Of a stretch of 35,951 bases of DNA, positions 26,292-35,951 are shown one piece after another. Numbering within the stretch: position 1 is the stretch's first letter; every line of letters starts with the position of its first letter. Under the pieces are notes generated by a model that searched no databases, was not told where the DNA came from, and was given only the letters and a program-made list of their open reading frames with translations. Both the position numbers and the translations under genes were made by a program. The stretch covers positions 10,154 through 46,104 of the forward strand of contig JAAUPR010000015.1 in NCBI GenBank assembly GCA_012033055.1, in the 5' to 3' direction. The stretch is from Limnothrix sp. RL_2_0. Its GTDB lineage: Bacteria; Cyanobacteriota; Cyanobacteriia; Cyanobacteriales; MRBY01.

Positions 26292-27590
26292 ATGAAGCGT
26301 CCTTTTCTTACTCCTTCCCATCGTTTACCTGTCCTTTGCGAGCTTGGTATTCCGCTGTTTCCTTTTGCGCCGGGGTGGGGGGCGGCACTCCTTGGGGTGC
26401 AGTTAATTATGTTGGTAAAAAGTTTGGGTAAGTCCACGTTTCGGCATCCGGTAGCTTGGGTGCTGGGGGCAGTGAGTGGTTGGCTATTTATCGTGACGGC
26501 GATCGCCGCCTATCCGTTGGAATCATTTTTGGGGCTAGCAAACTTTATTCCTTTTTTCCTCTTTTTCCTCGCCTTTAGTACTCTGTTCAATTCTCTCGAA
26601 CGCCTCGAACGCTTGGCCTGGCTATTTGTCGCCCCGTCTTTGGGGGTGTCTGCGTTGGGACTGGGAGAGCTATGGTTCGGTTGGCAAACCCCGGTGTTTA
26701 TTTCGCAGTTATTTGGGTGGGGGTTAACTTCGGTGGGTAATCCGCCTGGTCGTTTAGCTTCGACTTTTCTCTATGCCAATATCTGTGCAGCCTATTTATT
26801 AATGACTTTGCTGTTGGGTTTGGGGCTGTGGTTGAAGGATTTTTCTTGGGCAAAGCTGACTAAATCGAAGGTTTTTATCTATCTCACTGTGACGTTATTG
26901 CTGGATGGGGTGGCGTTAATTTTGACGAGTTCTAGGAGTGTTTGGGCGATCGCCTTGTTGGGAATTTTAATTTATGCACTGTATATCGGTTGGTGGTGGA
27001 TCTGTGCGGCGGCTGGGGGATTTACGGCGGCGGTGTTGGGGGCATCTTTTGGGCGATCGCCATGGCGGGAGGGTTTACAGCAAGTAGTCCCCTATTATTT
27101 TTGGGGTCGTCTGTCGGATCAAATGTACGGCGATCGTCCCGTCGAATTTTTACGGATCACCCAGTGGCGCTTTGTCTTCGAGATGATCGGCGATCGTCCC
27201 CTCACAGGTTGGGGATTGCGGAGTTTTACCCCCGCCTACGAAGCCGCGATGAATACATGGCTGGGTCACCCCCACAATTTTTATCTCATGCTGATTTCAG
27301 AAATTGGGATTCCTTTTGGAATACTTTTGATCGCGATGGTGGGCTGGGTACTGGCGAGGGGAGTGCTGGCATGGCGTTACCTCCGGTCAAATCCCAAGCG
27401 CATTGTGCTGTTCAGTTATCTCGTCACTTTTGGGGGCTATAGTTTGTTTAATCTGCTTGACGTGACATCGCTGGATATCCGTCTAAATACTTTCGCTTGG
27501 ATTATTTTGGCTGGCATCTGGGGTTTGGGGCAACAGGTAAATCATGCCGGAGATGAGGGTCAAAGCTACGGCAGTCCAGAAGAGTATTAA
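26292..27590 (+). CDS. O-antigen ligase / IctB-like polytopic membrane protein
   Basis: A 432-aa protein with about ten to twelve hydrophobic segments and the Wzy/WaaL-type large loop: LTSSRSVWAIALLG, then a periplasmic stretch with DRPVEFLRITQWRFVFEMI and TGWGLRSFTPAY, and the conserved WLGHPHNFYLMLISEIGIP, where His and Asn correspond to the ligase family's HNxxL motif. These proteins transfer or polymerise lipid-linked glycans at the outer face of the plasma membrane; the cyanobacterial IctB relative was once linked to bicarbonate transport. Start is ATG 26292, directly after an in-frame TTG. Its last 108 bases overlap the 3' end of pgsA on the other strand. Substrate unknown. Confidence 0.8.
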   Translation: MKRPFLTPSHRLPVLCELGIPLFPFAPGWGAALLGVQLIMLVKSLGKSTFRHPVAWVLGAVSGWLFIVTAIAAYPLESFLGLANFIPFFLFFLAFSTLFNSLERLERLAWLFVAPSLGVSALGLGELWFGWQTPVFISQLFGWGLTSVGNPPGRLASTFLYANICAAYLLMTLLLGLGLWLKDFSWAKLTKSKVFIYLTVTLLLDGVALILTSSRSVWAIALLGILIYALYIGWWWICAAAGGFTAAVLGASFGRSPWREGLQQVVPYYFWGRLSDQMYGDRPVEFLRITQWRFVFEMIGDRPLTGWGLRSFTPAYEAAMNTWLGHPHNFYLMLISEIGIPFGILLIAMVGWVLARGVLAWRYLRSNPKRIVLFSYLVTFGGYSLFNLLDVTSLDIRLNTFAWIILAGIWGLGQQVNHAGDEGQSYGSPEEY

Positions 27591-28025
27591 CGCAAGAATT
27601 TCACCTTGATTATTAATCGGGTAAATCAGGAGGGCGATCGCCGCAATTTGGGTCACCGTTTTCGCCTTACCCCAGATATTTGCCCCCTGAATCTTTTTAT
27701 CCCCCGTTACCCGCCAACCCGCTACGGTCAATTCCCGCGCAAGGATTAAAAATACGCCCCATGCCGGAACCTGCTGGAGAGCCACTAATGCCAAGAGGGG
27801 AGCCGTTACCAAAAGCTTATCCACCAACGGATCGAGAAATTTACCCAAGTCTGTGACCTGATCCAATTTCCGGGCTAAATAGCCATCAAGCCAATCCGTC
27901 AACGCCACTACCAAAAAGATAATCACTGCAATCAGGCGATCGCCCCCCGTCGGATTATTGAGAAGCACTAACAAAAAAGGCACACCAGCCAAGCGAGAAA
28001 CAGTGATCCAAGTGGGTAAATTCAT
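27483..28025 (-). CDS. pgsA: CDP-diacylglycerol-glycerol-3-phosphate 3-phosphatidyltransferase
   Basis: A 180-aa membrane enzyme that makes phosphatidylglycerol-phosphate, the committed step to phosphatidylglycerol, needed in thylakoid membranes and photosystem II. The CDP-alcohol phosphotransferase signature D-x2-D-G-x2-A-R-x8-G-x3-D-x3-D is complete in DWLDGYLARKLDQVTDLGKF followed by LDPLVDK. The N-terminus MNLPTWITVSRLAGVPF is standard for PgsA, and about four hydrophobic helices follow. Length is normal. It is convergent with the O-antigen-ligase-like gene and overlaps it by 108 bases, and divergent from nadD with about 80 bases between starts. Confidence 0.93.
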   Translation of the reverse strand: MNLPTWITVSRLAGVPFLLVLLNNPTGGDRLIAVIIFLVVALTDWLDGYLARKLDQVTDLGKFLDPLVDKLLVTAPLLALVALQQVPAWGVFLILARELTVAGWRVTGDKKIQGANIWGKAKTVTQIAAIALLIYPINNQGEILALILFWTAVALTLISGMIYLLPQTPDASQNNPSESI

Positions 28026-28107
28026 ATAAACTCGTCAAAACGTCCTCAACACTTATCATGTCACGTCCATTACCAATGGCGGCATAATTGACCTCCCCAC
28101 AATAGCT

Positions 28108-28695
28108 ATGACCCAAATTGCCCTTTTTGGAACCAGTGCCGATCCCCCAACAGTAGGACACCAAGTAATTCTGAAATGGTTGAGCGAAAATTACGATCAA
28201 GTCGCAGTCTGGGCGGCAGATAATCCCTTCAAGGAGCATGGCGCAACCCTAGAACAACGATCGGCAATGCTGGAACTCTTGATCCAAGATTTAGGTTGTG
28301 AAAATGTCACCGTGGATAAACGTCTTAGCGATCGCCGGAGCCTCCACACCATCGAAACTGCAAAAAAAATTTGGGGTGAAGAAGCAGAATACCTCCTTGT
28401 GATCGGTGCAGATATTGTTGGTCAGATCCACCGCTGGTATCGTGCCAAAGATTTACTCCGCCAAGTGACCCTACTCATTTTTCCGCGCAAAGGTTATCCG
28501 ATCCAACCCGAAGTCCTCAAACAGCTAACCGCCCTCAAAAGCAAATGGCAAACCGCTGCCTATGTGCCCCCATCCGTGTCTTCCAGTGAATACCGCATCG
28601 AAGGTCGTTCCCAAGCTGTAATCGCGGCGATCGCCGACTATGTTGCAGCCCACAACCTCTACACCATTAAAACTGCAACGGACGACGAGAACTAG
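28108..28695 (+). CDS. nadD: Nicotinate-nucleotide adenylyltransferase
   Basis: A 195-aa nucleotidyltransferase that adenylates nicotinate mononucleotide to deamido-NAD in NAD synthesis. The N-terminal MTQIALFGTSADPPTVGHQV carries the TxGH-type motif (G-T-S...P-x-x-x-G-H), and the C-terminal VSSSEYRIEGR corresponds to the ISSTxIR motif that binds ATP phosphates. The segment YLLVIGADIVGQIHRWYRA matches the acceptor-binding GxD...W pattern. Length is typical. The 3' end overlaps the convergent membrane-protein gene by 29 bases. nadK, another NAD-pathway gene, is found 5 kb downstream, but they are not in one operon. Confidence 0.92.
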   Translation: MTQIALFGTSADPPTVGHQVILKWLSENYDQVAVWAADNPFKEHGATLEQRSAMLELLIQDLGCENVTVDKRLSDRRSLHTIETAKKIWGEEAEYLLVIGADIVGQIHRWYRAKDLLRQVTLLIFPRKGYPIQPEVLKQLTALKSKWQTAAYVPPSVSSSEYRIEGRSQAVIAAIADYVAAHNLYTIKTATDDEN

Positions 28696-29383
28696 CATTC
28701 GGCTGGGGACGCGGTGGTGGAGTATTCGGATTTTTGCTGTACCTCACCCGCAACTGCTCCCGCACATCCCAAAACACATCCCGGCGTAGATAAGGATAGA
28801 GCCCCAACCAAATATTAAGACGCGGAATATATGCATCCGTCACCTTGATATTACGCCCTAAATTTCGCTGATTCGAGAGAACAATGAGTTCCACTGATTG
28901 ACCCGGTTTAAGGGAACGGTGAATCGGTTCGACTGGCGCTTGAATTTTTGCAAGATAGCCTTCCTTATCACCCACCTCAACATTGATCCGACGTTCTCTT
29001 TTTTCTACCTTTAAAAGTCGTCCTAATTTATCCACCTCTTCCTGAGTCCGCACAATTTCTTCTGTTAAATAAACATCCAAAATTTTGCCCCGCCAAAAGC
29101 AGCAATAGGGCAGACGGCGATACACCACATTTTTGACACTGGCAGAGTAAATCGGCGACCAAAACCAATACAATCCACCAATAATTTGGGATAACAATCG
29201 AATCGGTTCTGCCCCCTTGCCTAAAATGGCTCCCAAGATAAAAAAGATCATCACCAGCACAAAAGAAATTAATGCCCGCCGCAAAAAATCCTCCGTTTTG
29301 CCCCAGTAATATTTGTACTGCTCTGCACTAGCAATGAGGGGAATAAGTTGATCAAATTTTTCTTGGGTGATAGGAATTAGCAT
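28667..29383 (-). CDS. Conserved cyanobacterial membrane protein, function unknown
   Basis: A 238-aa protein with two adjacent hydrophobic helices near residues 30-85 (LISFVLVMIFFILGAILG; IIGGLYWFWSPIYSA), then a basic soluble domain with KVEKRERRINVEVGDKEGYL and a beta-rich region ending in a proline-rich tail (NPNTPPPRPQPN). Homologues in cyanobacteria are often labelled phosphate ABC transporter permease, but nothing here resembles a permease. ATG 29381-29383 is used; a TTG two codons out is also in frame. It starts 9 bases after the dapB stop on the same strand, so it is very likely cotranscribed with dapB. Role unknown. Confidence 0.7.
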   Translation of the reverse strand: MLIPITQEKFDQLIPLIASAEQYKYYWGKTEDFLRRALISFVLVMIFFILGAILGKGAEPIRLLSQIIGGLYWFWSPIYSASVKNVVYRRLPYCCFWRGKILDVYLTEEIVRTQEEVDKLGRLLKVEKRERRINVEVGDKEGYLAKIQAPVEPIHRSLKPGQSVELIVLSNQRNLGRNIKVTDAYIPRLNIWLGLYPYLRRDVFWDVREQLRVRYSKNPNTPPPRPQPNASSRRPLQF

Positions 29384-29392
29384 CGGCAAGTT

Positions 29393-30220
29393 TTAGAGAA
29401 TATTCTCTAGGCCATAGACGAGGGTTTGTAACTCAGTCACTTTGCGAATCGACAGCAAGACACCGGGCATATAACAAGAGCGATCGCTGGTGTCGTGGCG
29501 CAGGGTGTAAATTTGTCCGGGCGCACCGAAAATCATCTCTTGGTGAGCAATTAAACCGGGGAGGCGTACACTGTGAATCCGAATATTGTCATCGGTGACG
29601 GCCCCTTTTGCACCAGCCATTTCTTCTTTTTCTTCCACCTGAGCGGGATTGTATTGCTTGCCGAGTTCCGACAACATCTGCGCCGTTTTAATCGCCGTAC
29701 CACTGGGGGCATCAGCTTTTTGATTGTGGTGCAACTCGATGATTTCTACATGGTCAAAATATTTTGCGGCCTGAAGCGAAGCCTGCTGGAGTAACACGAC
29801 TCCGATAGAAAAATTCGGAATAACCAAGGCTCCGGTGCTGGCTTTCTCGGCGAATTCTTGGAGATCTTCAATCTGGCTTTCGCTGAGTCCGGTGGTTCCC
29901 ACAACGGGTCGCACCCCATAGGCGATCGCCGCGCGAGTATTCGAATAAACACCACTAGGATGGGTAAAGTCCACCATCACCCCCTGAATTTCCGATTGGG
30001 TCGCCATCACCAGGGAAGCTTCAAGATCATTGACGATGGGAATTTCTAACGCCCCACAACCCGCCACTTCGCCCACATCTAGACCCATTACCGCCGGATT
30101 CCGATCCACCGCCGAAATCAATTCCATGTCCTCCGCAGCGGCGATCGCCTTAATCACCTCCCGACCCATTTTGCCCGCAGCCCCATTGACCACAACCGGA
30201 ATTTTTGCCGAACTTTCCAT
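29393..30220 (-). CDS. dapB: 4-hydroxy-tetrahydrodipicolinate reductase
   Basis: A 275-aa enzyme of the lysine/diaminopimelate pathway, reducing the cyclic product of DapA with NAD(P)H. The N-terminal [14 protein letters not shown] is the dinucleotide-binding GxxGxMG motif; [10 protein letters not shown] and [13 protein letters not shown] follow; the catalytic/substrate motif is [18 protein letters not shown] with His-His and Lys in place. The C-terminus [14 protein letters not shown] is typical. ATG at 30218-30220. Divergent from purA with 94 bases between starts; followed at 9 bases by the membrane-protein gene, with which it forms a two-gene unit. Confidence 0.95.
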   Translation of the reverse strand: MESSAKIPVVVNGAAGKMGREVIKAIAAAEDMELISAVDRNPAVMGLDVGEVAGCGALEIPIVNDLEASLVMATQSEIQGVMVDFTHPSGVYSNTRAAIAYGVRPVVGTTGLSESQIEDLQEFAEKASTGALVIPNFSIGVVLLQQASLQAAKYFDHVEIIELHHNQKADAPSGTAIKTAQMLSELGKQYNPAQVEEKEEMAGAKGAVTDDNIRIHSVRLPGLIAHQEMIFGAPGQIYTLRHDTSDRSCYMPGVLLSIRKVTELQTLVYGLENIL

Positions 30221-30296
30221 AGCTACTCCCTAAACTATTCCAATATCAGAACTTGACACAAGATTACCAAGGTAACAATAATAAGAGTTTGTGTGA

Positions 30297-31646
<1,350 letters not shown>

Positions 31647-31697
31647 GGCTTCTATTTTTTGACTTTTTATTTTTTACTTTCTATCTGGTAATTTGCT

Positions 31698-31994
31698 ATG
31701 TCTCTAACTATTGAATGTAAGGCTCGCCCTGAGGGCATTAATCCCCGTGCGCTGCGCCGTGATGGTCTGTTGCCGATCAACCTTTATGGTCATAAGGGCA
31801 ATGGATCTGATTCTTTTGTGGTGGATTATAAGGAAGCTTTGGCTTTGGTACGGGCTGCAACGCCAAATGAGACTGTGGTTGAGGTGAAAACCCCTGAATG
31901 GTCTGGTTCTGCTGTTATCCGTGAAATCCAATCTCACCCTTGGAAGCGCAATTTGTTCCACCTCAGTTTTTCCATACTGATGCGGCTTAATTGA
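31698..31994 (+). CDS. rplY: 50S ribosomal protein bL25, last residues probably frameshifted
   Basis: The N-terminus MSLTIECKARPEGINPRALR and the following RDGLLPINLYGHKG are diagnostic of the cyanobacterial short bL25, which binds 5S rRNA. The frame runs well to HPWKRNLFHLSF, then ends SILMRLN. In the frame shifted by one base it would read HLSFFHTDAA and stop at 31988-31990, which fits the family's usual hydrophobic ending (HLSFF). This requires six T instead of five in the T-run at about 31968. The difference affects only the last 7 or so residues, so function may survive either way. It follows purA and is closed by a terminator at 32020. Confidence 0.85.
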   Translation: MSLTIECKARPEGINPRALRRDGLLPINLYGHKGNGSDSFVVDYKEALALVRAATPNETVVEVKTPEWSGSAVIREIQSHPWKRNLFHLSFSILMRLN

Positions 31995-32019
31995 CTTGAT
32001 TTGTATTGGATAAGATGGG

Positions 32020-32047
32020 GAGGGCAGGTTTAAATGCCCTCTTTTTT
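32020..32047 (+). terminator. Rho-independent terminator after rplY
   Basis: GAGGGCA, 8-base loop GGTTTAAA, TGCCCTC (7 perfect pairs) followed by TTTTTTG. It separates purA-rplY from pyrB. Confidence 0.88.
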
Positions 32048-32076
32048 GTGGCTATTTTTGGGTAGTGGGTGAGAGG

Positions 32077-33090
32077 ATGACGACGGCAACGCAGGCTTGG
32101 ACGAGACGGCATATTTTGTCACTGATGGATTTTTCGGTGGCGGAGCTAGACATGATTTTGCAGACGGCGGCGAGCTTCCGGGAGGTGCTGTTTCGCAAGA
32201 TGAAGAAGGTGCCTGCGCTCCAGGGTCAAGTGGTGACGAATATGTTTTTTGAGCCTTCGACGCGGACTCGTAGTAGTTTTGAGTTGGCTGCGAAACGGTT
32301 ATCGGCGGACACAATGAATTTTGCGCCGGGGTCTTCTTCGCTGAGTAAGGGGGAAACGATTCTGGATACGGCGAAGACTTATTTGGCGATGGGGACGGAC
32401 ATTATGGTGATCCGTCATAAGCAGTCTGGGGTGCCGCAGGCGATCGCCGCCGAGATGGATCGGATCAATTCGGGAGTGAGTGTGCTCAATGCGGGGGATG
32501 GACTCCATGCTCACCCGTCCCAGGCGCTACTGGATTTGTTTACGATTTGTCGGGTGGTGGACCCAGAGAAACCCCGTTGTGAAGTGGTGAAGGGTAAGAA
32601 GATTGCGATTGTGGGGGATGTTATCCATTCGCGGGTGGCACGGTCGAATATTTGGAGTCTGACGGCGGCGGGGGCTGAGGTGCATTTGGCTGCACCCCCT
32701 ACTTTGTTGCCGGAGCTGTTTCGTGAATTGGCGGTGGGTACTAATCGAAAATTATTTGTGCATTGGCAGATTGATGAGGCGATCGCCGACGCGGATTTCG
32801 TCATGACTTTGCGACTGCAACATGAACGCATGACCGATCATTTATTACCCAGTTTGCGGGAATATCATCGGGGTTTTGGCATTACGGCAGAACGGCTCAA
32901 AAGCTGTAAACCGGAGGTGAAAATTCTCCATCCAGGGCCAGTCAATCGGGGGGTCGAACTAGCCTCAGAGATCATGGATCATCCGGCACTAAGTCTGGTG
33001 TCAGAGCAGGTGACCAATGGGGTGGCGGTGCGCATGGCGTTGCTTTATCTCATCGGCAGTAGCAAGGCAAATCAGTATAGTCATAGCTAG
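32077..33090 (+). CDS. pyrB: Aspartate carbamoyltransferase catalytic subunit
   Basis: A 337-aa enzyme of pyrimidine synthesis that condenses carbamoyl phosphate and aspartate. The carbamoyl-phosphate motif [13 protein letters not shown] is intact, with [14 protein letters not shown], the [11 protein letters not shown] motif, and [11 protein letters not shown]; the C-terminal [10 protein letters not shown] (HPxPxxR) is present. I take ATG 32077 ([14 protein letters not shown]), which matches the usual cyanobacterial N-terminus; the GTG at 32065 is in frame. GAGAGG lies directly against the ATG. A terminator before it and no downstream partner suggest monocistronic transcription. No pyrI is in the window. 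Confidence 0.95.
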   Translation: MTTATQAWTRRHILSLMDFSVAELDMILQTAASFREVLFRKMKKVPALQGQVVTNMFFEPSTRTRSSFELAAKRLSADTMNFAPGSSSLSKGETILDTAKTYLAMGTDIMVIRHKQSGVPQAIAAEMDRINSGVSVLNAGDGLHAHPSQALLDLFTICRVVDPEKPRCEVVKGKKIAIVGDVIHSRVARSNIWSLTAAGAEVHLAAPPTLLPELFRELAVGTNRKLFVHWQIDEAIADADFVMTLRLQHERMTDHLLPSLREYHRGFGITAERLKSCKPEVKILHPGPVNRGVELASEIMDHPALSLVSEQVTNGVAVRMALLYLIGSSKANQYSHS

Positions 33091-33211
33091 TAAGCTTGGT
33101 AGGGGTTTAACATGTAACCCTGCAGAATAAGGTTTTGAAGCGTACTTGATGTCTTAATCTTGATGGCTTTGACTATAATAACCGTCAATAAGTGTTGAGG
33201 CATCTATTCTT

Positions 33212-33305
33212 CCTTGGGGAAGGTTGCCGAAGGCCGGAAAGAGTCTTTTCGATGGGGGCGACTTGCGGAAAACCCACCCCTCAATTTCCTCCCGAAAGGG
33301 GCCGT
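33212..33305. repeat. Cyanobacterial intergenic repeat between convergent pyrB and nadK
   Basis: The block from CCTTGGGGAAGG through GCCGAAGGCCGG, GGGGCGACTTGCGGAAAAC and CCTCCCGAAAGGGG has the look of short GC-rich repeats scattered in cyanobacterial genomes. Part of it (GGCGAC...GGAAA...CCC) resembles 7200-7245 inside the inverted-repeat element. Ends are partly complementary. It lies 120 bases after pyrB and 30 before the nadK stop. Confidence 0.4.
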
Positions 33306-33334
33306 GTCTTACTCTTTTTGAGCATGACCATAAC

Positions 33335-34255
33335 TTAATTGCGGTGATTGTTGTTGTAATGGATGCGGGAGCCTTTCCACTGAAGTTTTTCGCGGATTAC
33401 TTGGTAGAAGGAATAGCTTTCGCGCAGGATGATAAAGGTGCAATAGCAGCGGGCTTTACGTACATTAACCCATTGTCCCGGCCACACAGAAGTCCCCAAT
33501 GCGCCATCGATCCAGAGCTTGTGATTCAGTTCGTAATCCCCCAACGGCCAAATATCGACATTCGTGCCAGCGGGTAATACAATCGGTCGGCTAGATAGGC
33601 TCAGGGGACAAATAGGGGTCACGGCGATCGCCTCCAAACCGGGGTGCATAATCGGGCCATTCGCAGAGGCCGTGTAGCAAGTCGAACCCGTCGAAGTTGA
33701 CACTAACAGACCATCACCATGGTACTGATCCACAATCATGTGGTCTGCTTCCATCTCGAAAACCGCTGTGGGCATCCGGTCGATCGCCGCCGGTTTAACG
33801 CACATTTCATTCAGGGCAAAATAGGGTTCACTCACGATGTCAGGATTAAGGCGATCGCCCTCACAGATCTGCGCCTCCAACATCATCCGTCTTTCCACCG
33901 CATAAGCATCCGTCGTCAGCCGTTCCCATAACTTCTGGCTATCCTCTAACTGCTCAATCGGTTCTGTCAAAAAACCCAGATGTCCCCCCACATTAATCGC
34001 CAAAATGGGGATATCTTCCACCGATAAATGTCGCGATGCCGCCAGCACCGTCCCATCCCCACCAAGGACGATCGCCAAATCAATCGGTTCCGTCACCGAA
34101 GCCAAAAATACCGGATAAGGATTGTCCTTAAAGCCGCTAGGCCCCACGAGCACCTTGCACTTGCGCGCCTCTAATTCTTTCGCACAACGTTCTGCCCATT
34201 GTTTGGCGTAGGTGTCACCCGCTTTGTAGGCAATAATTACTTGATCGAGCTTCAC
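33335..34255 (-). CDS. nadK: NAD kinase
   Basis: A 306-aa ATP-NAD kinase, producing NADP. The GGDGT motif is present in VLGGDGTVLAA, the NAD-binding NEMCVKPAAIDRM is near the middle, and the glycine-rich DGLLVSTSTGSTCYTASANG is the conserved catalytic-site segment. Start is GTG at 34253-34255; its first bases overlap the TGA stop of the lipoprotein gene in the sequence GTGA, so the two are translationally coupled. A 30-residue tail rich in Lys, His and Asn follows the domain. Cyanobacteria usually carry two NAD kinases; which one this is cannot be decided here. Confidence 0.93.
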   Translation of the reverse strand: MKLDQVIIAYKAGDTYAKQWAERCAKELEARKCKVLVGPSGFKDNPYPVFLASVTEPIDLAIVLGGDGTVLAASRHLSVEDIPILAINVGGHLGFLTEPIEQLEDSQKLWERLTTDAYAVERRMMLEAQICEGDRLNPDIVSEPYFALNEMCVKPAAIDRMPTAVFEMEADHMIVDQYHGDGLLVSTSTGSTCYTASANGPIMHPGLEAIAVTPICPLSLSSRPIVLPAGTNVDIWPLGDYELNHKLWIDGALGTSVWPGQWVNVRKARCYCTFIILRESYSFYQVIREKLQWKGSRIHYNNNHRN

Positions 34256-34875
34256 AATTTTTCAGATATTTCTGGCAGGACTTGGAAACTTTGACGGCTG
34301 CGTTCAATTTCACTTGTCGCATTATCATCGTCCATGCCACCACTATAGGTGATGACCCAAAAGGTTTCTTCGCTGGGATAGACATAGGTTGTCTGGCGCA
34401 TCTGTGATCCCTTGACCCGCAAATACCCTTGGTTTGTATTGGGATCGATGCCCTGTTCCTCAATGGTCACCCCCCCGGACTCTAACTGACTAATTTGCTT
34501 CTGGAGGTAAGTTTCCAGACTTCGGTCTTCCGAGCGTGCTTCTTGGACAACATTAATCGTTCTCAAATCCCGTCCCTCTGCCCGAAACAGCAGTAAGTCG
34601 ATTTTGGTGGCATTTTGGGCTAACCATTCCGTGCGATCGCCGAAACCCATTTCCGTTAAGGTCAGCTGAATTTCCGGCAAAAGCAATTCCGGATCGCCCC
34701 CCACATAGGCAGGGGGAACATCCAGTTGGATCTCTTCTGTTTTAACGATTTGCCATTGATCACTAGAGGGCAAACGGGACACATCCGTTGACGGTGTAGC
34801 ACCGCATCCCCATAGCCCCCACAGCAGCACAAACCCACAGCAAGACCTGAAAATTGAGCGTAAAAAATAGGGCAT
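34252..34875 (-). CDS. Putative lipoprotein, function unknown
   Basis: A 207-aa protein. MPYFLRSIFRSCCGFVLLWG ends in a lipobox (LWGC, in LWGLWGCG), so it is likely exported and lipid-anchored. The mature part is polar with a mixed alpha/beta look (LLLPEIQLTLTEMGFGDRTE; TYVYPSEETFWVITYSGG), and I recognise no domain. ATG 34873-34875 is chosen over a TTG four codons earlier. It lies 12 bases after the gltA stop and shares GTGA with nadK, so gltA, this gene and nadK probably form one operon. No function is proposed. Confidence 0.7.
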   Translation of the reverse strand: MPYFLRSIFRSCCGFVLLWGLWGCGATPSTDVSRLPSSDQWQIVKTEEIQLDVPPAYVGGDPELLLPEIQLTLTEMGFGDRTEWLAQNATKIDLLLFRAEGRDLRTINVVQEARSEDRSLETYLQKQISQLESGGVTIEEQGIDPNTNQGYLRVKGSQMRQTTYVYPSEETFWVITYSGGMDDDNATSEIERSRQSFQVLPEISEKL

Positions 34876-34887
34876 CTTACTATTCAA

Positions 34888-35951
34888 TTACACCCGTTCA
34901 TCGAGGGAGATATAGGGCTGATCGTGGAGTCCTTTATATTCTTGAGTTGGGCGAAAAATACGATTAACTCCCAGTTGTTCCTTCCAGTGGGCTAACCAGC
35001 CAGCCACCCGGGCGATCGCAAACAATGGCGTAAACAGATCACTCGGAATACCCAACTTGCGATAAACCAAACCCGAATAGAAGTCCACATTCGCATAGAT
35101 ACCCTTGTGGCCGTATTTTTCCTCGACGATCTTTTCAATTTCAAGGGCAATCTTATAGTAAGGATCTTCCCCCTCCTGCTCAAAAAGTTGCTCCGCCAAG
35201 CCTTGCAAAATTACCGCACGGGGATCTTTCACCTTGTAGACCCGGTGACCGAAGCCCATGATTTTTTGCTTATTGCTGACACATTCTTCAACATAGCCGC
35301 GCACATTTTCCACGGAGCCGATCTGTTCCAACATAAGCAGTACCTCCTCATTCGCACCACCATGGAGAGGCCCAGCCAAAGTGCCCACGGCAGAGGCAAC
35401 CACCGCATAGGGATCCGTCAAAGTCGAAGCCGTCACCATCGCAGAGAAAGTCGAAGCATTAATAGTGTGTTCCGCATGGAGGGTCAGACAGGTATCAAAT
35501 ATTTTCGCTTGTAACTCGTAGGGACGACGTTCGGTCATCATGTAAAGAAAATTCGCCGCATAGTCCAAACTATCGTTGGGCTGAACCGGATCATTTCCCG
35601 AGCGCATGGAGTTTGCCGCTGCCACCATTGTCGGAATTTTCGCGAGGAGACGGACGACAGCATGGCGAATATAGTCTGGGTTGTCGAGGGCGCGACGGGA
35701 GTAAAACAAGCCCAGCGCAGCGGCGGAGGTTTGGAGGGAATCCATCGGATGACCTGTTTCGGGAAAACATTTCATCATGTCCCGAATGCGGTATTTGATG
35801 CGGCGATGGTAGAGGATATCGTCTTTAAACTCTTCTAGCTCTTGGTCAGTGGGAAGTTTGCCCCAAATGAGGAGAAAGGCTACTTCTAGGAAAGAACTTT
35901 TTTGAGCGAGTTCTTGGATTTTGATGCCCCGATATTCTAGGATGCCGTTTT
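34888..35951 (-). CDS. gltA: Citrate synthase, partial at the right edge
   Basis: The N-terminal end is cut by the window; the first readable residues are NGILEYRGIKIQELAQKS and the frame is open to the edge. Active-site residues are visible: His in GPLHGGANEEVL, His in GFGHRVYKVKDPRA, and Asp in NVDFYSGLVY. The C-terminal RIFRPTQEYKG is typical. The enzyme condenses oxaloacetate and acetyl-CoA at the entry to the TCA pathway. The reading frame upstream of a Met at 35778 clearly belongs to the same protein, so that Met is internal. It is the promoter-proximal gene of a likely gltA-lipoprotein-nadK operon. Confidence 0.95.
   Translation of the reverse strand, partial: NGILEYRGIKIQELAQKSSFLEVAFLLIWGKLPTDQELEEFKDDILYHRRIKYRIRDMMKCFPETGHPMDSLQTSAAALGLFYSRRALDNPDYIRHAVVRLLAKIPTMVAAANSMRSGNDPVQPNDSLDYAANFLYMMTERRPYELQAKIFDTCLTLHAEHTINASTFSAMVTASTLTDPYAVVASAVGTLAGPLHGGANEEVLLMLEQIGSVENVRGYVEECVSNKQKIMGFGHRVYKVKDPRAVILQGLAEQLFEQEGEDPYYKIALEIEKIVEEKYGHKGIYANVDFYSGLVYRKLGIPSDLFTPLFAIARVAGWLAHWKEQLGVNRIFRPTQEYKGLHDQPYISLDERV

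Overview
The window looks like chromosomal DNA from a unicellular or thin-filament cyanobacterium. The octamer GCGATCGC (HIP1, usually extended to GGCGATCGCC) recurs inside and between genes throughout. The gene content is cyanobacterial: a HliC-type high-light-inducible protein, a Psb34-like small membrane protein and a giant CBS/PAS/GAF hybrid kinase. Overall flavour is closest to Picosynechococcus (PCC 7002-like) or the marine Leptolyngbya PCC 7376 group; that placement is an impression, not a computed result.

Layout. (1) 1-7.0 kb, minus strand: two tandem paralogous secreted proteins with a filamentous-haemagglutinin (two-partner secretion) N-terminus. The intact one (1519 aa) ends in a caspase-like CHAT domain. 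The other runs off the left edge and carries an in-frame TAG at codon 72. (2) 7.1-7.5 kb: a non-autonomous inverted-repeat element inserted exactly at the stop codon of a GPH/MFS sugar symporter gene. (3) 9.2-10.6 kb: tRNA-Thr(CGT) and a GT2-TPR glycosyltransferase. (4) 11-13.4 kb, minus strand: Psb34-like protein, a small exported Cys protein, a 45-aa Hlip and a PRC-barrel protein, three of them with clear hairpin/T-tract terminators. (5) 13.8-14.9 kb: prfB with the classic +1 programmed frameshift plus a second, unexplained one-base deletion. (6) 15-17.3 kb: class III cyclase-like protein, a CRP-like palindrome, and two tiny paralogous proteins (59 and 60 aa) with related upstream DNA flanking a glutaredoxin-like gene. 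(7) 17.6-20.3 kb: an exported helical protein divergent from a subtilase, which is also broken by a one-base deletion. (8) 20.4-25.7 kb: a 1743-aa hybrid histidine kinase. (9) 26.3-35.95 kb: housekeeping block with an O-antigen-ligase-like protein, pgsA, nadD, a membrane protein, dapB, purA, rplY, pyrB, nadK, a lipoprotein and gltA (cut by the right edge).

The most striking pattern is in reading-frame integrity. prfB and the subtilase both lose one G in the identical string GGTGCGATCGCC where GGTGGCGATCGCC would keep frame, and rplY seems to lack one T in a T-run. Either the assembly has systematic one-base deletion errors (some at HIP1, a likely methylation target) or HIP1 junctions are real deletion hot spots. 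The best candidates for undescribed biology are the pair of tiny paralogues with their shared upstream block, the long-N-terminus Psb34-like protein close to hliC, and the secreted CHAT protein with its interrupted tandem copy. Much of the rest is ordinary core metabolism.
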